From Loripinus fragilis (lineage: Eukaryota; Mollusca; Bivalvia; Lucinida; Lucinidae): DNA of 64,000 nucleotides. Positions 24,106-34,899 of the stretch are shown one piece after another. Every line of letters begins with the position of its first letter. The first letter of the stretch is position 1. The notes under the pieces were generated by a model. It had not been told where the DNA came from. It made no database searches and saw nothing but the letters and a program-made list of their open reading frames with translations. A program made the position numbers and the translations under genes. The DNA lies in contig OZ026516.1 in the NCBI GenBank assembly GCA_964019695.1, forward strand, positions 96,968,368 to 97,032,367, in the 5' to 3' direction.

Positions 24106-24420
24106 TCAAAACTGATTATTAGTCGCGGTAATCATCACACCTTTCTTCGACACGCGCTTAATAATCCTAAGTGTCAAGGTCGCTGCGCATAATGTACTGT
24201 TTACATCGATTGGCTTGGTCGTACCACTTATATCACGGTAGGCAATGACGCTATCAAATATTATTAGTAAAAGGCGCCTCGCTGAAGTTTTTCTGTGATT
24301 TTCTTGACGAGAAGAAATAAACATAACCGCATTTACAAGTATCAGCTTTTGTAAAAAGAAAATAAAAAAAAAATCGTCGGTTCCGGGTCATTTCGGCCCA
24401 TGGTCATTTCGGCCCAATAA
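24106..24420 (+). repeat. Diverged dispersed repeat, paired with 26,060-26,425
   Basis: The two places share, in order, 'aataatcctaag.gtcaaggtcgct', 'ggcttggtcgtaccact', 'gtaggcaatgacgctatcaa', 'acaagtatcagcttttgta' and 'gggtcatttcggccca'. They are in the same orientation about 1.9 kb apart. The repeated 'catttcggccca' phrase looks like a small internal repeat. Confidence 0.7.
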
Positions 24421-24654
24421 TCCCTTTTTGGTTCTTAGAAAAAAATAAATCTCACTCCTAAAAAATTTGGTAAAATTGGTCCGCGCGGTAAATGCGAGCA
24501 GAAAATAACCATTTTAAGGGCGTCGCGCGCAATCTCACTCTTTAAGATTTCAAAAAGTTGACAGGTATGCAAATAACGAAGTAAGAACTACACCAAAATC
24601 ACCACCTTAGAACGGTCAGGTGCAAGCTACTGGTGAGGGCTTGAGGTTGAATTT

Positions 24655-25260
24655 GTTTTTAGCTCACCTTAGCAGCATATGTCAGCTTATAGGTAGGATG
24701 CCCATGGTCCGTTGTCGTCAACAATTTCAAACATCTTCTTCTCGGAAACCATTTGACCAATCAAAGACAAATTTTATGTGGAGCCTCTTTGGGTAGGGGG
24801 AACGAAAGTTTGTTTGTTGCATCTGGGTCACATGACCAAGATGGCCGCCACGCCCATATATGGTAAAAACCCTTCAAAAATCTTCTTCCCCGGAACCGGT
24901 GAACCAATTTCCATGAAACTTGGTATGTAGCAGTGGTGACTCTGCCCATCATACTTTGTTCAAATGATGACCTACGGTTGACCTTGACCAATTTTACAAC
25001 AAGGTCAAATTTGTTAACTTAGGCTTTTCTACAGGAAAAAGTGAAAGCTGTTGATTTTTTCACAAATATTTCAGCCTCTGACCTGAAACCAACTGAAATA
25101 ATGAAGAATTGTGAGTATTGAAGGCCGAGGTCATTTCTTGACCTTGGCTAAAGGTCATTTACGTATATGAAAATTAAAACTGGCTTTTCTCGGAAATTGA
25201 TGGGCCAATCAAACCCAAATTTTATATGTTAGCTTTCAGGTACAAGCAGGGTTCCAGTTT
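24655..25260 (+). repeat. Dispersed repeat resembling a common molluscan family
   Basis: Starts 'ttagctcacctta' and contains phrases about every 170 bp such as 'tcttcttctcggaaac', 'ttcttccccggaaccg' and 'gcttttctcggaaattg', each followed by 'ccaat'. This imperfect periodicity and wording match a repeat style I associate with bivalve genomes, from memory and without a search. Confidence 0.5.
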
Positions 25261-25343
25261 GAGGGCAAATCGGCGAAATACTTCGCCCCAGACCGCTCCG
25301 TTTCGCCTATAATGGTCGTAAAAAGGGAAGTGTATTTCGGCAT

Positions 25344-25547
25344 ATGGAGGCGCGGTGGCTCAGTGGTAGAGCGTCGGACTCGGGACCTAGAGGCCCCGAG
25401 TTCGAACCCCACGACCGCTGTGTAGTGTCCTTGAGAAAGGCACTTTCACCTTCCCAAAGTACTAATAATACCCAGGAAGAAGTGGCTCCGTCTCAACATG
25501 ACTGAAAAATTGTTTACCGGGACGTAAAACACCAATCAATCCAAACC
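25344..25547 (+). repeat. Full-length tRNA-derived SINE with 10-bp target duplication
   Basis: The head has 'gtggctcagtggtagagc' (A box) and 'gagttcgaacccc' (B box). The body has 'gtccttgagaaaggcac' and 'cccaggaag', and the tail has 'ccgggacgtaaaac'. The direct repeat ATTTCGGCAT at 25,334-25,343 and 25,548-25,557 is a target-site duplication, showing retrotransposition into the surrounding sequence. Confidence 0.9.
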
Positions 25548-26059
25548 ATTTCGGCATCAGTGTTCCTTTTCAGGCCATTTTGGGGGGCGAAATTCGGCCC
25601 CACTCCCAAAGGCGAAACACCTCCCTTTTCCCAATTGGCACAGTAAAATTCCCAATCAGAAGTTGGAAGAAAAATAAGGAGAAAAAGTTTGTTTTTTAAC
25701 CACGAAAAGTAACGACATTTCCAGGTTTGCCTTTGAAGAAGATAATTTGGTATACAAAAATTTCCTTAAATATTGTATTTCTTTGCATTTTGAGTGTGAA
25801 AACCACTCATTTATTGGTTTGGGCAGCTACCACTTAAAAAATTGCAGACTAATTTTTCCGACATTGTCCCTATTTTTGGACAGTACCAGTAACCAACACA
25901 ACACTAAACTATAATAATCAGCAGACCTTAGTATAAACTTAAATTTAAGCTTTAAACAAGTACAGACTTTTGGGGGGGGGACTCACAAAACAGTAACAAA
26001 ACAAACAGAACTTCTATAAAATAGTTAATTACTACCATTGATGGCAACTAGAGTTATGA

Positions 26060-26425
26060 AAGTTCAAGACACCTTTCTCTGACTCACGCTCAATAATCCT
26101 AAGTTTCAAGGTCGCTAAACAGCTTACATTGATAGGCTTGGTCGTACCACTGGACGCAGTAGGCAATGACGCTATCAATAAAATCTGTTTAAAAAAGTGC
26201 ATTGTTCAGAAATAAGAACCTGGATTTGAGCGATTTTTGGCATTGTTTGGAGGAAAACAAATATAGTAAAAGTCACCTCGCTGAAGATTTTTAGTGATTT
26301 TCAAGATGAGAAGATATAAGCATAATCATGTTTACAAGTATCAGCTTTTGTAAAAAAAATTAAAACTCGCCGGTTTCGGGTCATTTCGGCCCATACCTAT
26401 TTGGGCCCATGGTCATTTCGGCGAC
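26060..26425 (+). repeat. Second copy of the 24.1-kb dispersed repeat
   Basis: Same order of shared phrases as 24,106-24,420, with an extra stretch (about 26,190-26,270) between 'gacgctatcaa' and 'ctcgctgaag'. Confidence 0.7.
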
Positions 26426-26587
26426 TAGAATCGCCAATACAAGTTTCAGATTTCATAAAGCTGTGAAAAATTAACACACATGAAAGGGGGATACAAGTTT
26501 CAGCTTTTTTAAATGCAAAATAAAGGTAAATTGACAATCATGAAATATTTCCGCGCTTGCGTGGGCTCTTTTCTAGTAAGAAATAAT

Positions 26588-26792
26588 TGAGCCACAACTT
26601 GTGATTTCCAGCAATTTGGCATTTTGACAAGTGTAGACTCAGACTAGCCTGTGTAGCCTCCTTTTAAGCTGAGAAACTCCATTATGTTGTTCAGTTAGTA
26701 GCTTAACACTCACAGAATATTCAAGCGGCTAGCAATGGCTCTGATCAGACTGCGCGTATGCGTAGGCTGGTCTGAGCCTTTGTTGGTCGCCA
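26588..26792 (+). mobile_element. MITE family A, copy 3, right end lost
   Basis: Begins 'tgagccacaacttgtgatttcc' and follows the family to 'ctttgttggtcgc', then stops before the right inverted repeat. Confidence 0.8.
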
Positions 26793-26940
26793 TTCTATTT
26801 TGAAATGCCTTAATGGCTCTACAGTACAGTTTGCGTTTCTTTTAATACACACTGTACTCAAATACTGATGAAAGTCACTACCAGCACTTTTTGTTAAGTT
26901 TATAAAAGTGTGCTGACATTAAACCGCCAATTATTTTATG

Positions 26941-28394
26941 CCCCCCCCCCCCCCCCAACCTGAAGGGTGTGGGACATATTGTTTTTTGTGTGGATCCCGT
27001 CGAAGTCGGCGTCCGCGTAGCTACTTTTCCGTGCGTTAACTACATAGGCATAGCTAAAATCAACTTTTTTTTTTCAGAATATGGCCATGAAGCATATCAA
27101 ATTAAAGAGAAACAAGAATACAAAACCATGCTAGCAAATTGTTTGCAATTAAACACACCATTGTCCCCTAATGGGGTGGGTCAAAAGGTCATTATTTTCT
27201 TTTCTAAAGAAAGTCATTTTGCATATCTAATTACCAGGAATGAAGCCTAGAACACCATGCACGCAAATATTATGCCCTTGAACACACCCTCTTCCTGGGT
27301 GGAATCAATAGAACAACACATTTGGACATATTTCATATCTAGTTAAAAGGAACTAGAATTGTCAGAGAATCTGACTTTAGCCCCGCTGCAGCACTTTTCA
27401 TACAGTAAAAAGGCTAGTTCTCAAGATATTGAGCAGGAAAATCTAAAGACATTGAGCAGGCACAAAATTCTGAGCCCAATCAAGGTCCATAACTCTGAGA
27501 CAAATTTGCGAAAATGACAGGTAAGAGTCCTGTCAATAAAATGATTAAATAAGGTTTGGTGAAATTCTGTCTATTTGTTCCAAATTGAAGTTCTGACAAA
27601 TCAAGGGCCGTGACTCTGTTACAAATATGCGAAAAATGACAGCTAACAATCCCAACCTAGATCTTGTCAATATCAATGCATATATAAAATTTGGTGAATT
27701 CTGTCAATTTGTTCTCAAGACATTGAGCGGAAACGTAATTCTGGCGTATATCAATTGCCTTAAGTCTGGTACAAATGTTTGTAAAATGTTGCGTAACAAT
27801 CCCAAGCTAGATCTTGTAAATATAAATGCATATATAAAATCTGGTGGAAGTCTGTCAATTTGTTCATAAGATATTGAGCGGGAACGAAATTCTGGCGTAA
27901 ATCAAGGGCCGTAACTCTGATACAAATGTGCGAAAAATAACAACCGAGCTAGATCATGTCAATATGAATGCATATATAAAATTTGTTGAAATTCTGTCAA
28001 TTTATTCTCAAGATATTGAGCGGAAACGAAATTATGGCGTAAATTAAGGGCCATTACTCTGGTACAAATGTGCGAAAAATGATGTGTAACAATCCCAACC
28101 TAGATCTTGTAAATTTCAATGCACATTCAAAATTCGGTGAAATTTTACATTTTGTTCTCAAGATCTTGAGTGGAAACGAAATTCTGAACGGAATTCTGAC
28201 ATCAATCGAGGGCAATAACTCTATTACAAATGTGAAAAAATATTATGTAACAATCCTAGCCTAGATCTTATCAATATCAATGCTTACACAAATTTTGATG
28301 AAATTCTATCAATCTGTTCTCAAGATATCGAGTGGAAATAAAATGACCGACGGACAGAATGACGGACAACCCAAATCCAGTAGCCACCCTTTTC
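26941..28394 (+). repeat. Composite repeat with five or more units of about 145 bp
   Basis: After a C-run (26,941-26,956), the part from about 27,590 to 28,340 repeats a block with 'aagggccgtaactctg', 'acaaatgtgcgaaaaatga', 'cctagatcttgtcaatatcaatgcatat' and 'ctcaagatattgagcgg', spaced about 140-160 bp. Flanks 'tttagccccgctgc' (27,382) and 'caaagcggggcta' (28,393) are inverted and may be the ends of the enclosing element. Frames in the units are not conserved. Confidence 0.7.
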
Positions 28395-28407
28395 AAAGCG
28401 GGGCTAT

Positions 28408-28612
28408 TTGTTTGTTTGTATGATTTGATTCTTTACGTCCCATCAACAATCTTTCAGTTAAACAGGGACGGGTCTTCCTGGGTTGAACCAGTACTAAGCT
28501 AGGATAAATGTGTTTCGCTCAAGGATCACCACACAGTGACGCCGGTGAGGCTCGAACCCGCGGCCTCTCGGTCTCGAGTCAAGCACTCTACCACTGAGCC
28601 ACTGCCCTCCCA
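28408..28612 (-). repeat. tRNA-derived SINE with 13-bp target duplication
   Basis: Reverse-strand copy whose head lies at the right ('gctcgaacccgcggcc', 'ctctaccactgagccac') and whose tail lies at the left ('gattctttacgtcccatcaac'). AAAGCGGGGCTAT (28,395-28,407) and AAAGCGGGACTAT (28,613-28,625) flank it with one mismatch. Confidence 0.85.
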
Positions 28613-28915
28613 AAAGCGGGACTATAATGATTACACTCAAAATACCTTCATTTTATGAAAGACAAAAATGTTATTTACTTTATTCCTCCTTGGATCATTT
28701 CTGATACAAATCACCAGTTATTCTTGTTTGCTGTGACTTTTTATCATCAAGCAATCTACCACTGAGCCACTGCGCTCCCCAAAGCCGGGATATAATGAGT
28801 ACACTCAAAATACATTCATTTTATGACAGACAAAAATGTTATTTACTTTATTCCTCCTTTGATCATTTCCTATACAAATCACCAGTTATTCTTGCTTGCT
28901 GTGACTTTTTATCAT
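28580..28915 (+). repeat. Tandem duplication, 168-bp unit, two copies
   Basis: The segment from 'caagcactctaccactgagcc' onward recurs 168 bp later ('caagcaatctaccactgagcc'), including 'gttatttactttattcctcc' and 'aatcaccagttattcttg'. The unit includes the end of the SINE head, so the duplication followed the SINE insertion. Confidence 0.85.
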
Positions 28916-29592
28916 CTGCTGATAATCTTTCAAACAGCTTGGACTCAAATCTGAGGTGCGCTCAATAATGCGAGCGTTCACGGGCGCTCCTTGTTCTGGT
29001 ACCTATCTTTATTCGCAATGTGCAAAGCCTGGCATCAGTACAATGAGCGTCCGAGAGTGCTCGCATGGTTGAACTCGCCTCTGGACTAACAGTTCTTATC
29101 TGGATCCAAACCTTTTGACACACTGAAAATTTCTGGAAACATACAATAATTTCGAGAAGGCAAAGATCTGGAGTGAAGGTGTTCACTTATATTCTTGTTA
29201 TATTGCAACCTCAATTCGGTCGCTTTAAATATTGAACGTAAACTACCAACTGATATATTTCGTTTACGTCCCAATCAACAATTTTTCAGTTACCATTTGC
29301 ATCGTAAGGCAGTATTTTAATATAAATAATTTATTAAATATTTAAAGGCTGCGAATTACATTTAATTGAAGATAATTTATCTTCATTTTTTACAAACTAA
29401 TACAATATTTGATGAAAATATGAAAAGGAATTATGTATTTAAAAAAAAAACAGCCCTAAAATATGATTAAAGGGAAGAAATAACTCAAATATTAGACACA
29501 TCTAAGGGATATAACCAACATATTATATCTAAGGGACATAACCTAGATATGCAAGTATAAGTTTTAAAAAAAGCTTTGTACCTGAACAAGTT

Positions 29593-29735
29593 TTGTTTGT
29601 TTGATTTGATTCTTTACGTACCATGAACAATCTTTCAGTTATAAAGGGACGTGTCTTCCTGGGTTGAACCAGTACTAAGCTAGGATTAATGTTGTTGCTC
29701 AAGGACACAACGCAGTGACGCCGGTGAGGCTCGAA
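29593..29735 (-). repeat. Truncated SINE, same family
   Basis: Carries the tail and body ('gattctttacgtaccatgaac', 'cgtgtcttcctgggttgaac') and the start of the head, ending inside the B box ('gaggctcgaaca'). The A-box part is missing. Confidence 0.75.
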
Positions 29736-29756
29736 CACACCTGAATAAGTCATATA

Positions 29757-29995
29757 TGAGCCATGACATGTGATTTCCAACAATGTGACATTTTGACATG
29801 TGTAAACTCAGACGAGCCTTTGCAGCCTCCTCTTAAGCTTACAAACTCCAAATGATGTTCGGTCAGTAGCTTAACACTCAGAGAATATTCAAGCGACTAG
29901 CAAAGGCTCTGGTCAGACTGCGGGTATGCGCAGGCTGATCTGAGGCTTTGCTGGTCGCACATACCACATGGTTGAAAATCTCATGTCGGGGCTCA
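29757..29995 (+). mobile_element. MITE family A, copy 4
   Basis: Full-length 239-bp copy from TGAGCCATGACATGTG to CATGTCGGGGCTCA. It lies directly after the truncated SINE. Confidence 0.85.
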
Positions 29996-30455
29996 TTTTA
30001 GATAGTTCACTCACTGGCTTGTCAGCGTTATCGGGATTTCCAATAGTCCCTATCTGCATAATGCAAGATGAGCAATTTTCAAACGCATGATTCTTTAAGA
30101 AATCATCATCAAAATTACAAAACTTTGATACCTGTTGGAAGAAAAATGTATGATTTTCATTTGAAGCATTAAAACATTTTCATAGTATCGAATTTTGTAT
30201 TTAATCTGATAAAATATATGGCCTTGTTTATATTTGTTGATTCTTTGTACTTCTGATAGAGTTTGAGAGAGTTAGACAGTGCACTTTTGTAATCATTGCA
30301 GTAGAAGTGAAACGTATCTTCTATTTCAAAATGCAATAATTGAAGACTTTAAACGTTAATCTGGAAATCGCTTGGCTTGGCAGCTCGATAATATATAGCA
30401 GCAGAGTCAGGCCTTAAATTTGGATTTGATATCCCACACATTGTTTTGTCCCTAC

Positions 30456-30586
30456 CTTGCATCCCAGGACTCGTATATACTGTCATGTGTGCCTGGCCTA
30501 TACACAAGCTCTAAATCTCTAGCAATATCAGTCCCGAAAGGTGGATTGGCAATTCGGTAAATGGAAAATAGTCTTTTATTGAATAC
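30456..30586 (-). CDS. Exon 2 of unrecognised secreted-protein gene
   Basis: A 131-nt minus-strand exon with a strong acceptor (ending 'gtttgttttcag') and donor GTAGGG. Only one frame is open from end to end: 43 codons plus 2 nt, containing FNKRLFSIYRIANPPFGTD and ELVYRPGTHDSIYESWDA. It enters in phase 0, matching the exit of exon 1 at 31,751. It leaves in phase 2, matching the exons at 22.4 and 22.2 kb. No domain was recognised. Confidence 0.7.
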
Positions 30587-31406
30587 CTGAAAACAAACAT
30601 CCATTTAAGCATGTCTATTTGCATATATACACAGCGTCAATAGTAAAGCACCACCCCAACATTTTTCAGTGACGATTTTTATGTATAATTTTCTTCAAAA
30701 GAACAATAAATTTGTAAAATATTGTTACCCAGGTATTTCCTTGGTCTGTTAAACCTGTCAGAATGCCATTTGATGCCTTTGATAAGATTCTAAGACGTCC
30801 TCTACGCACCAACCCCCATTTAGGGTGTACCCTTAAAAGCGTCACAGGGGGCCCCAAAGTGCATCCTTTGAATGTTTATAATTTTTGCGTTTTCACTATA
30901 TAACATGTCATTCTATATTACACCTCCATATACTTTGTTCTAGCAAAGATTTTCATCTGCAGACAGATCATGTTTTTGGATTTGTAACAATATGACACTA
31001 ACAATTCATTTCGTATACCAGCTGCCTACCATAAATGTATAGAAAAACAGCTCACCCTTAGATCGGACTGCTTCTGATGAAGTAGAATTATCAGAGCTTT
31101 TCTGTTTGCTGTTCAAGCAAGAATTTTGTGAACTCCAGGCAGCCATCACTTAATTTGCAGGAGACCCGAAGTGTTCATGACTCCATAAACAGACCAACAT
31201 TTGAATTCATTTAAGTTAAACGTAACAGCGCAGCAGCCAACATAATTTCGAAACAGCACATGAAACAATGGCGAGACTTGTTTTGCACGTGTGAAACATG
31301 TGTAGACTCTCATCAATCACAGCTACATAACTGTTCCTGGCGAATAGATTCGCTGTTTTAAGGGTGCTGCACGTACGTGTCAGTTTAGCTAGCTGTCAAT
31401 TATATT

Positions 31407-31645
31407 TGAGCAGTGACATGTGATTTTCAACAATGTGGTATTTTGACAAGTGTAGACTCAGCTAAACCTGTACAGCCTTCTTTTAAACTTAGAAACTCCA
31501 AATGGTGTTCGGTGAATAGCTTAACAGTCATAGAAAACTTGAGCGTTTAGCAAAGGCTCTGATCAGCCTGCGCGAATGCGCAGGCTGGTCTGAGCCTATG
31601 CTGGTCGCACATACCACATTGTTGGAAATCTCATGTCGCGGCTCA
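31407..31645 (+). mobile_element. MITE family A, copy 5, inside intron 1
   Basis: Full-length copy (239 bp) from TGAGCAGTGACATGTG to CATGTCGCGGCTCA. It lies in the proposed intron between exons 1 and 2 of the minus-strand gene. Confidence 0.85.
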
Positions 31646-31750
31646 TTTATGTTGTTCATGAGATTTTGAAGTTGCGAAAATCAAAGATTCATGGAAGGTT
31701 TACTAAAAAGTGTATATAGTATCCAAATTTTGAATTAAAATTGAACTTAC

Positions 31751-31900
31751 AAAATAAGCAGCCTGTGTTTTGGTGAGTGTTCTTCTTGGAAAGTTGATTC
31801 CATCTCCCTCCAAAGGACTTAATCTGAATCTTCCCGCTGCATAAGCATTCCGATAGACACAAACCAACAACAGATAGAGATTAAAAGACGAAATCCTCAT
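31751..31900 (-). CDS. Exon 1 with signal peptide, unrecognised secreted-protein gene
   Basis: Minus strand. The ATG at 31,898-31,900 opens 50 codons ending exactly at a consensus donor GTAAGT, in phase 0. Residues 1-21 (MRISSFNLYLLLVCVYRNAYA) have a short charged start, a hydrophobic core and a small-residue end typical of a secretory signal peptide, predicting cleavage near AYA/AG. The remaining 29 residues (LSPLEGDGINFPRR and following) are hydrophilic. The upstream open frame starts with a non-ATG codon, so this ATG is preferred. A lone signal-peptide-like frame could be chance, but the donor and the phase match to exon 2 support it. Confidence 0.55.
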
Positions 31901-32303
31901 ACTCTCAGCTATTTTTCGCAAGCATTACTTTACCCTTAAAGTGCTTGTGCTCAATAAACGGTAGCATATGAAAGTGATGTCTGCTTAAGTAGTCTGTTAC
32001 ACATGTTTGCTTGCAATATTGATGAAGGTAAGAATAGGAGCAAGCAGTGTGTACTCAGACCATGGGAGCAGTCTGTTCTTGTTTCAACACAATTGGATCA
32101 AGATGCTTCTATGATATTTCAGCAGACGACAAAGGCGGTTTTTGATCGACTATGATTTACTATGACATGCAATAAAACTTTATTGTCTGCCCTCACGCCC
32201 ACAAGGCATGTTTGCGTTTCCTTTATGCTAATTGCTATGGATGAAAAGTAGAACAGAACAGAAAACTTTGACTTCTGTATTACATGCTCCTCGGCGAAAT
32301 AAT

Positions 32304-33217
32304 ATATACTCCTCAAGATAATTAAAGGACCAAGACTTTTGAATGCGAGTATAATTAGCTCAAACATTTAAATTCTGTAAAACTTGGCCCAAAGCTTTCT
32401 TTTCTTTTTGCCCGTAAGTCAAGAATCATTATTACTGATTTCCATGCCCGATTCCGCCATAACTGTGTGTCAAATGCACATACCCTCAAAAACACACTTT
32501 CAAAAGGCAGTGGGAGGGTTAAAGATATTATTCTGTGGTCGTTCGAGTAGAATGAAAGTGACATAAAATTAGACTTTGTTTTAAACAGTTAAACTAACAT
32601 GCAAAAATTTCTTCAAACAGTTTCAATATACTGGGAAGCAAGCACTTTCATCTCTAACAATGGAGTATTGACATTGTTTTGTTTTCCTTAAACAATGTGT
32701 TTACTTGGCCATCAAGAATCAGATTTATAATCGTCATTCTTTGCCTTTGAGTGTTAGAAAAATGTCCCGGCGAATTGTTTAAAGATTGTCACAGACAAAC
32801 GCCAAAGCCAGTTGTCTGAACCCATAGTCTGGCCATTACGCCACGGCCAAAAGGGGCAATTTTCTCTCACAGGAAGAGGTGGATGGTATCGACGCGATTA
32901 AAACACTATACAAGCATGTGAAAACAGAGATTTCAGCATCTAAAAGCATTTTTCATTCATTTCATGCAGTTCTGTTGTCCGTGGATCACACAAAAAAAAA
33001 TGACATTCCAATGCATTTAGGTCAAGTTTTAAAATGACAAAAAATCCTTGTTAGTAACATTTTCTACCATTTTCTTTTTGCCGTTTCACTTGGCAATTGG
33101 GTGTCAAAGATGTCCAAAAAATTTAGGCTAGATCGTAAAGTTGGTTTTCAAAATACGTTCTGCACAAAATGCATCAAATTGATAGCATCGGCCCTTCAAT
33201 TATTTTGAGGAGTATAT
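32304..33217. mobile_element. TIR element of about 914 bp, no transposase seen
   Basis: Inverted ends of about 28 bp: 'atatactcctcaagataatt' at the left, and the reverse complement of 'aattattttgaggagtatat' at the right, each continuing into 'aaagg.cc'. No coding frame related to a transposase was found inside. Confidence 0.65.
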
Positions 33218-33785
33218 GTGTACGAACATATCCTCTACGCTTGCATTGCAGTGTTTAGATATGAGTAGTTCGAGAGTAAGACAATACGTGGCGCAACTTG
33301 GAGTTTTCTTCAGCTCTGGCTATCTGTGAGTCGTGAGCCCTTTGTTTTGTTTCATCCTAGTATTTTCACTTGATTGTTTCTCTATGATGGTTAGGAAGCC
33401 TCCGTGCGAGCTTAACATTTTTGGTTGTTTCAACAACAGCATAATCTAAGGTGAAGATTTTAATACCAGTGAAATGCATTAAGCCCCCCCCCCACCCAGT
33501 GGCTAAGACTGCTGTCCTTCTAAGGTGATGGTTCTGTTGTAACAGTTGTGGATTCGTTGTAGACTAAGAGGCAGTACATGGTGAGGGTGCGCCATGCCGG
33601 GGATTTTGTAGACATATATTTTCTGATAGCCAGTATCCGTAGCTACTAAATTCAACTTGTTGGGGCTTTATCGTTTTAGAGCGTGTTAAATACGTTACTT
33701 ATATGTAATTTGTAAGTTCAAAATAAAATAGAAATCAGAAAATTTTATGGTAAAAGCGGTATAATCTAAGGATAATTCGCCTTTA

Positions 33786-34505
33786 CAGTGAGCCACTTTA
33801 GTTACGCACCACTTTTTCAGGGCCAACATTTTTTTAACAAAAAATGCTGGAATCGAACATTCTCTATGATTATTTACTTATTTACATTTGATATGTTTGA
33901 TGACATCGAAAGAAATATCGGAATCACTCATGTGAATCATTCCTCTTCGTCAAAGGCAATTTTGACAAAAATGCACCCGCAACCTGAACGTCTATATTTT
34001 CTATTTGCGTTTTGCGCTAGGCACTATCCATGGTGATCGTTGTGACAGAAAAACACCTAAAATTATTTTATTCGGACACATGGTTGTTTACAATGAAAAT
34101 ATAAAAGAAGCGTTTTGATAACTAGCTTACTGAGAATCATACAAACAGTTTATCTAACTTTAAAAACAATACTAAAATCAAATTTTTCAAACCTTGGCCA
34201 CCTGGGAACCAAAGTAGTAAACCGTTTGAAAAAAATGACAAAGTTAACCGGTTCTTATCTCTGACATAGCAAAAATTTGACCTCTGAGTTTCATTCGAAA
34301 TAATGCAATGTGAAATGGTGTTTTGAGGGTAGTACCCGTCAAGATCCATTTTCTCATTCGTTTCTGATCTGAGCACAATAAAATTTCATTGACAAATGCA
34401 AATATAGATGCGCGTTACGCTGGTAGTCTTAGGATAAAATTATCATATTTCCTTTTGGAGTAATTTTCCATTTTATAAGTGGTGCGTAACTAAAGTGGCC
34501 CACTG
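33786..34505. mobile_element. 720-bp Tc1/mariner-like MITE
   Basis: Ends CAGTG..CACTG with about 30-bp inverted repeats ('agccactttagttacgcacc'), flanked by TA on both sides (33,784-33,785 and 34,506-34,507). The TA target and CAGTG ends fit the Tc1/mariner group; the interior lacks a transposase frame. Confidence 0.8.
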
Positions 34506-34701
34506 TATAATATATTAAGCAGAGACGTTACTTGTTTTAAATTGGCCAAATTTAATCATATCTGAATATCCTGACTACTGGTACCTGTATAATACAAGTA
34601 ACATAGATTACCTATGTAAATTAATATTTCTACCTTAGAACTCAGTTCTGACCAGATGTCGCATTAAAATTGGCCGTGGTTTAGTGAACTACAGTAACTG
34701 T

Positions 34702-34825
34702 CTATGGAGGGGGTGGACAGGGGGGTACCACATTCCCAGTTCCCTCCCCCATTCCCCCCAGTTCCCTCCCCCTTCTCCCCCACTTCCCTCCCCCTTCTCC
34801 CCCACTTCCCTCCCCCTATTAGTTT
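34702..34825 (+). repeat. C-rich minisatellite, 19-20-bp units
   Basis: 'ttccctcccccttctccccc' type units repeat about four times after 'ggagggggtggacagggggg'. Near 37,311-37,336 the same leader is seen in reverse ('tgtccaccccctctctatgg'), so the two C-rich tracts are inverted copies of one family. Confidence 0.65.
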
Positions 34826-34899
34826 TTCACTCCCCCTGATAAAATGTTGTTCTTATTCAAGAACTAAAGCGTATGTATATTTAAGTGAAGTCTAAGACT

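Noticed and set aside
31056..31148. Possible 93-nt exon on the minus strand between exons 1 and 2
   Set aside because: It has an open frame and a GTGAGC donor, but its phase (1 in, 1 out) does not fit between exon 1 (phase 0 out) and exon 2 (phase 0 in).
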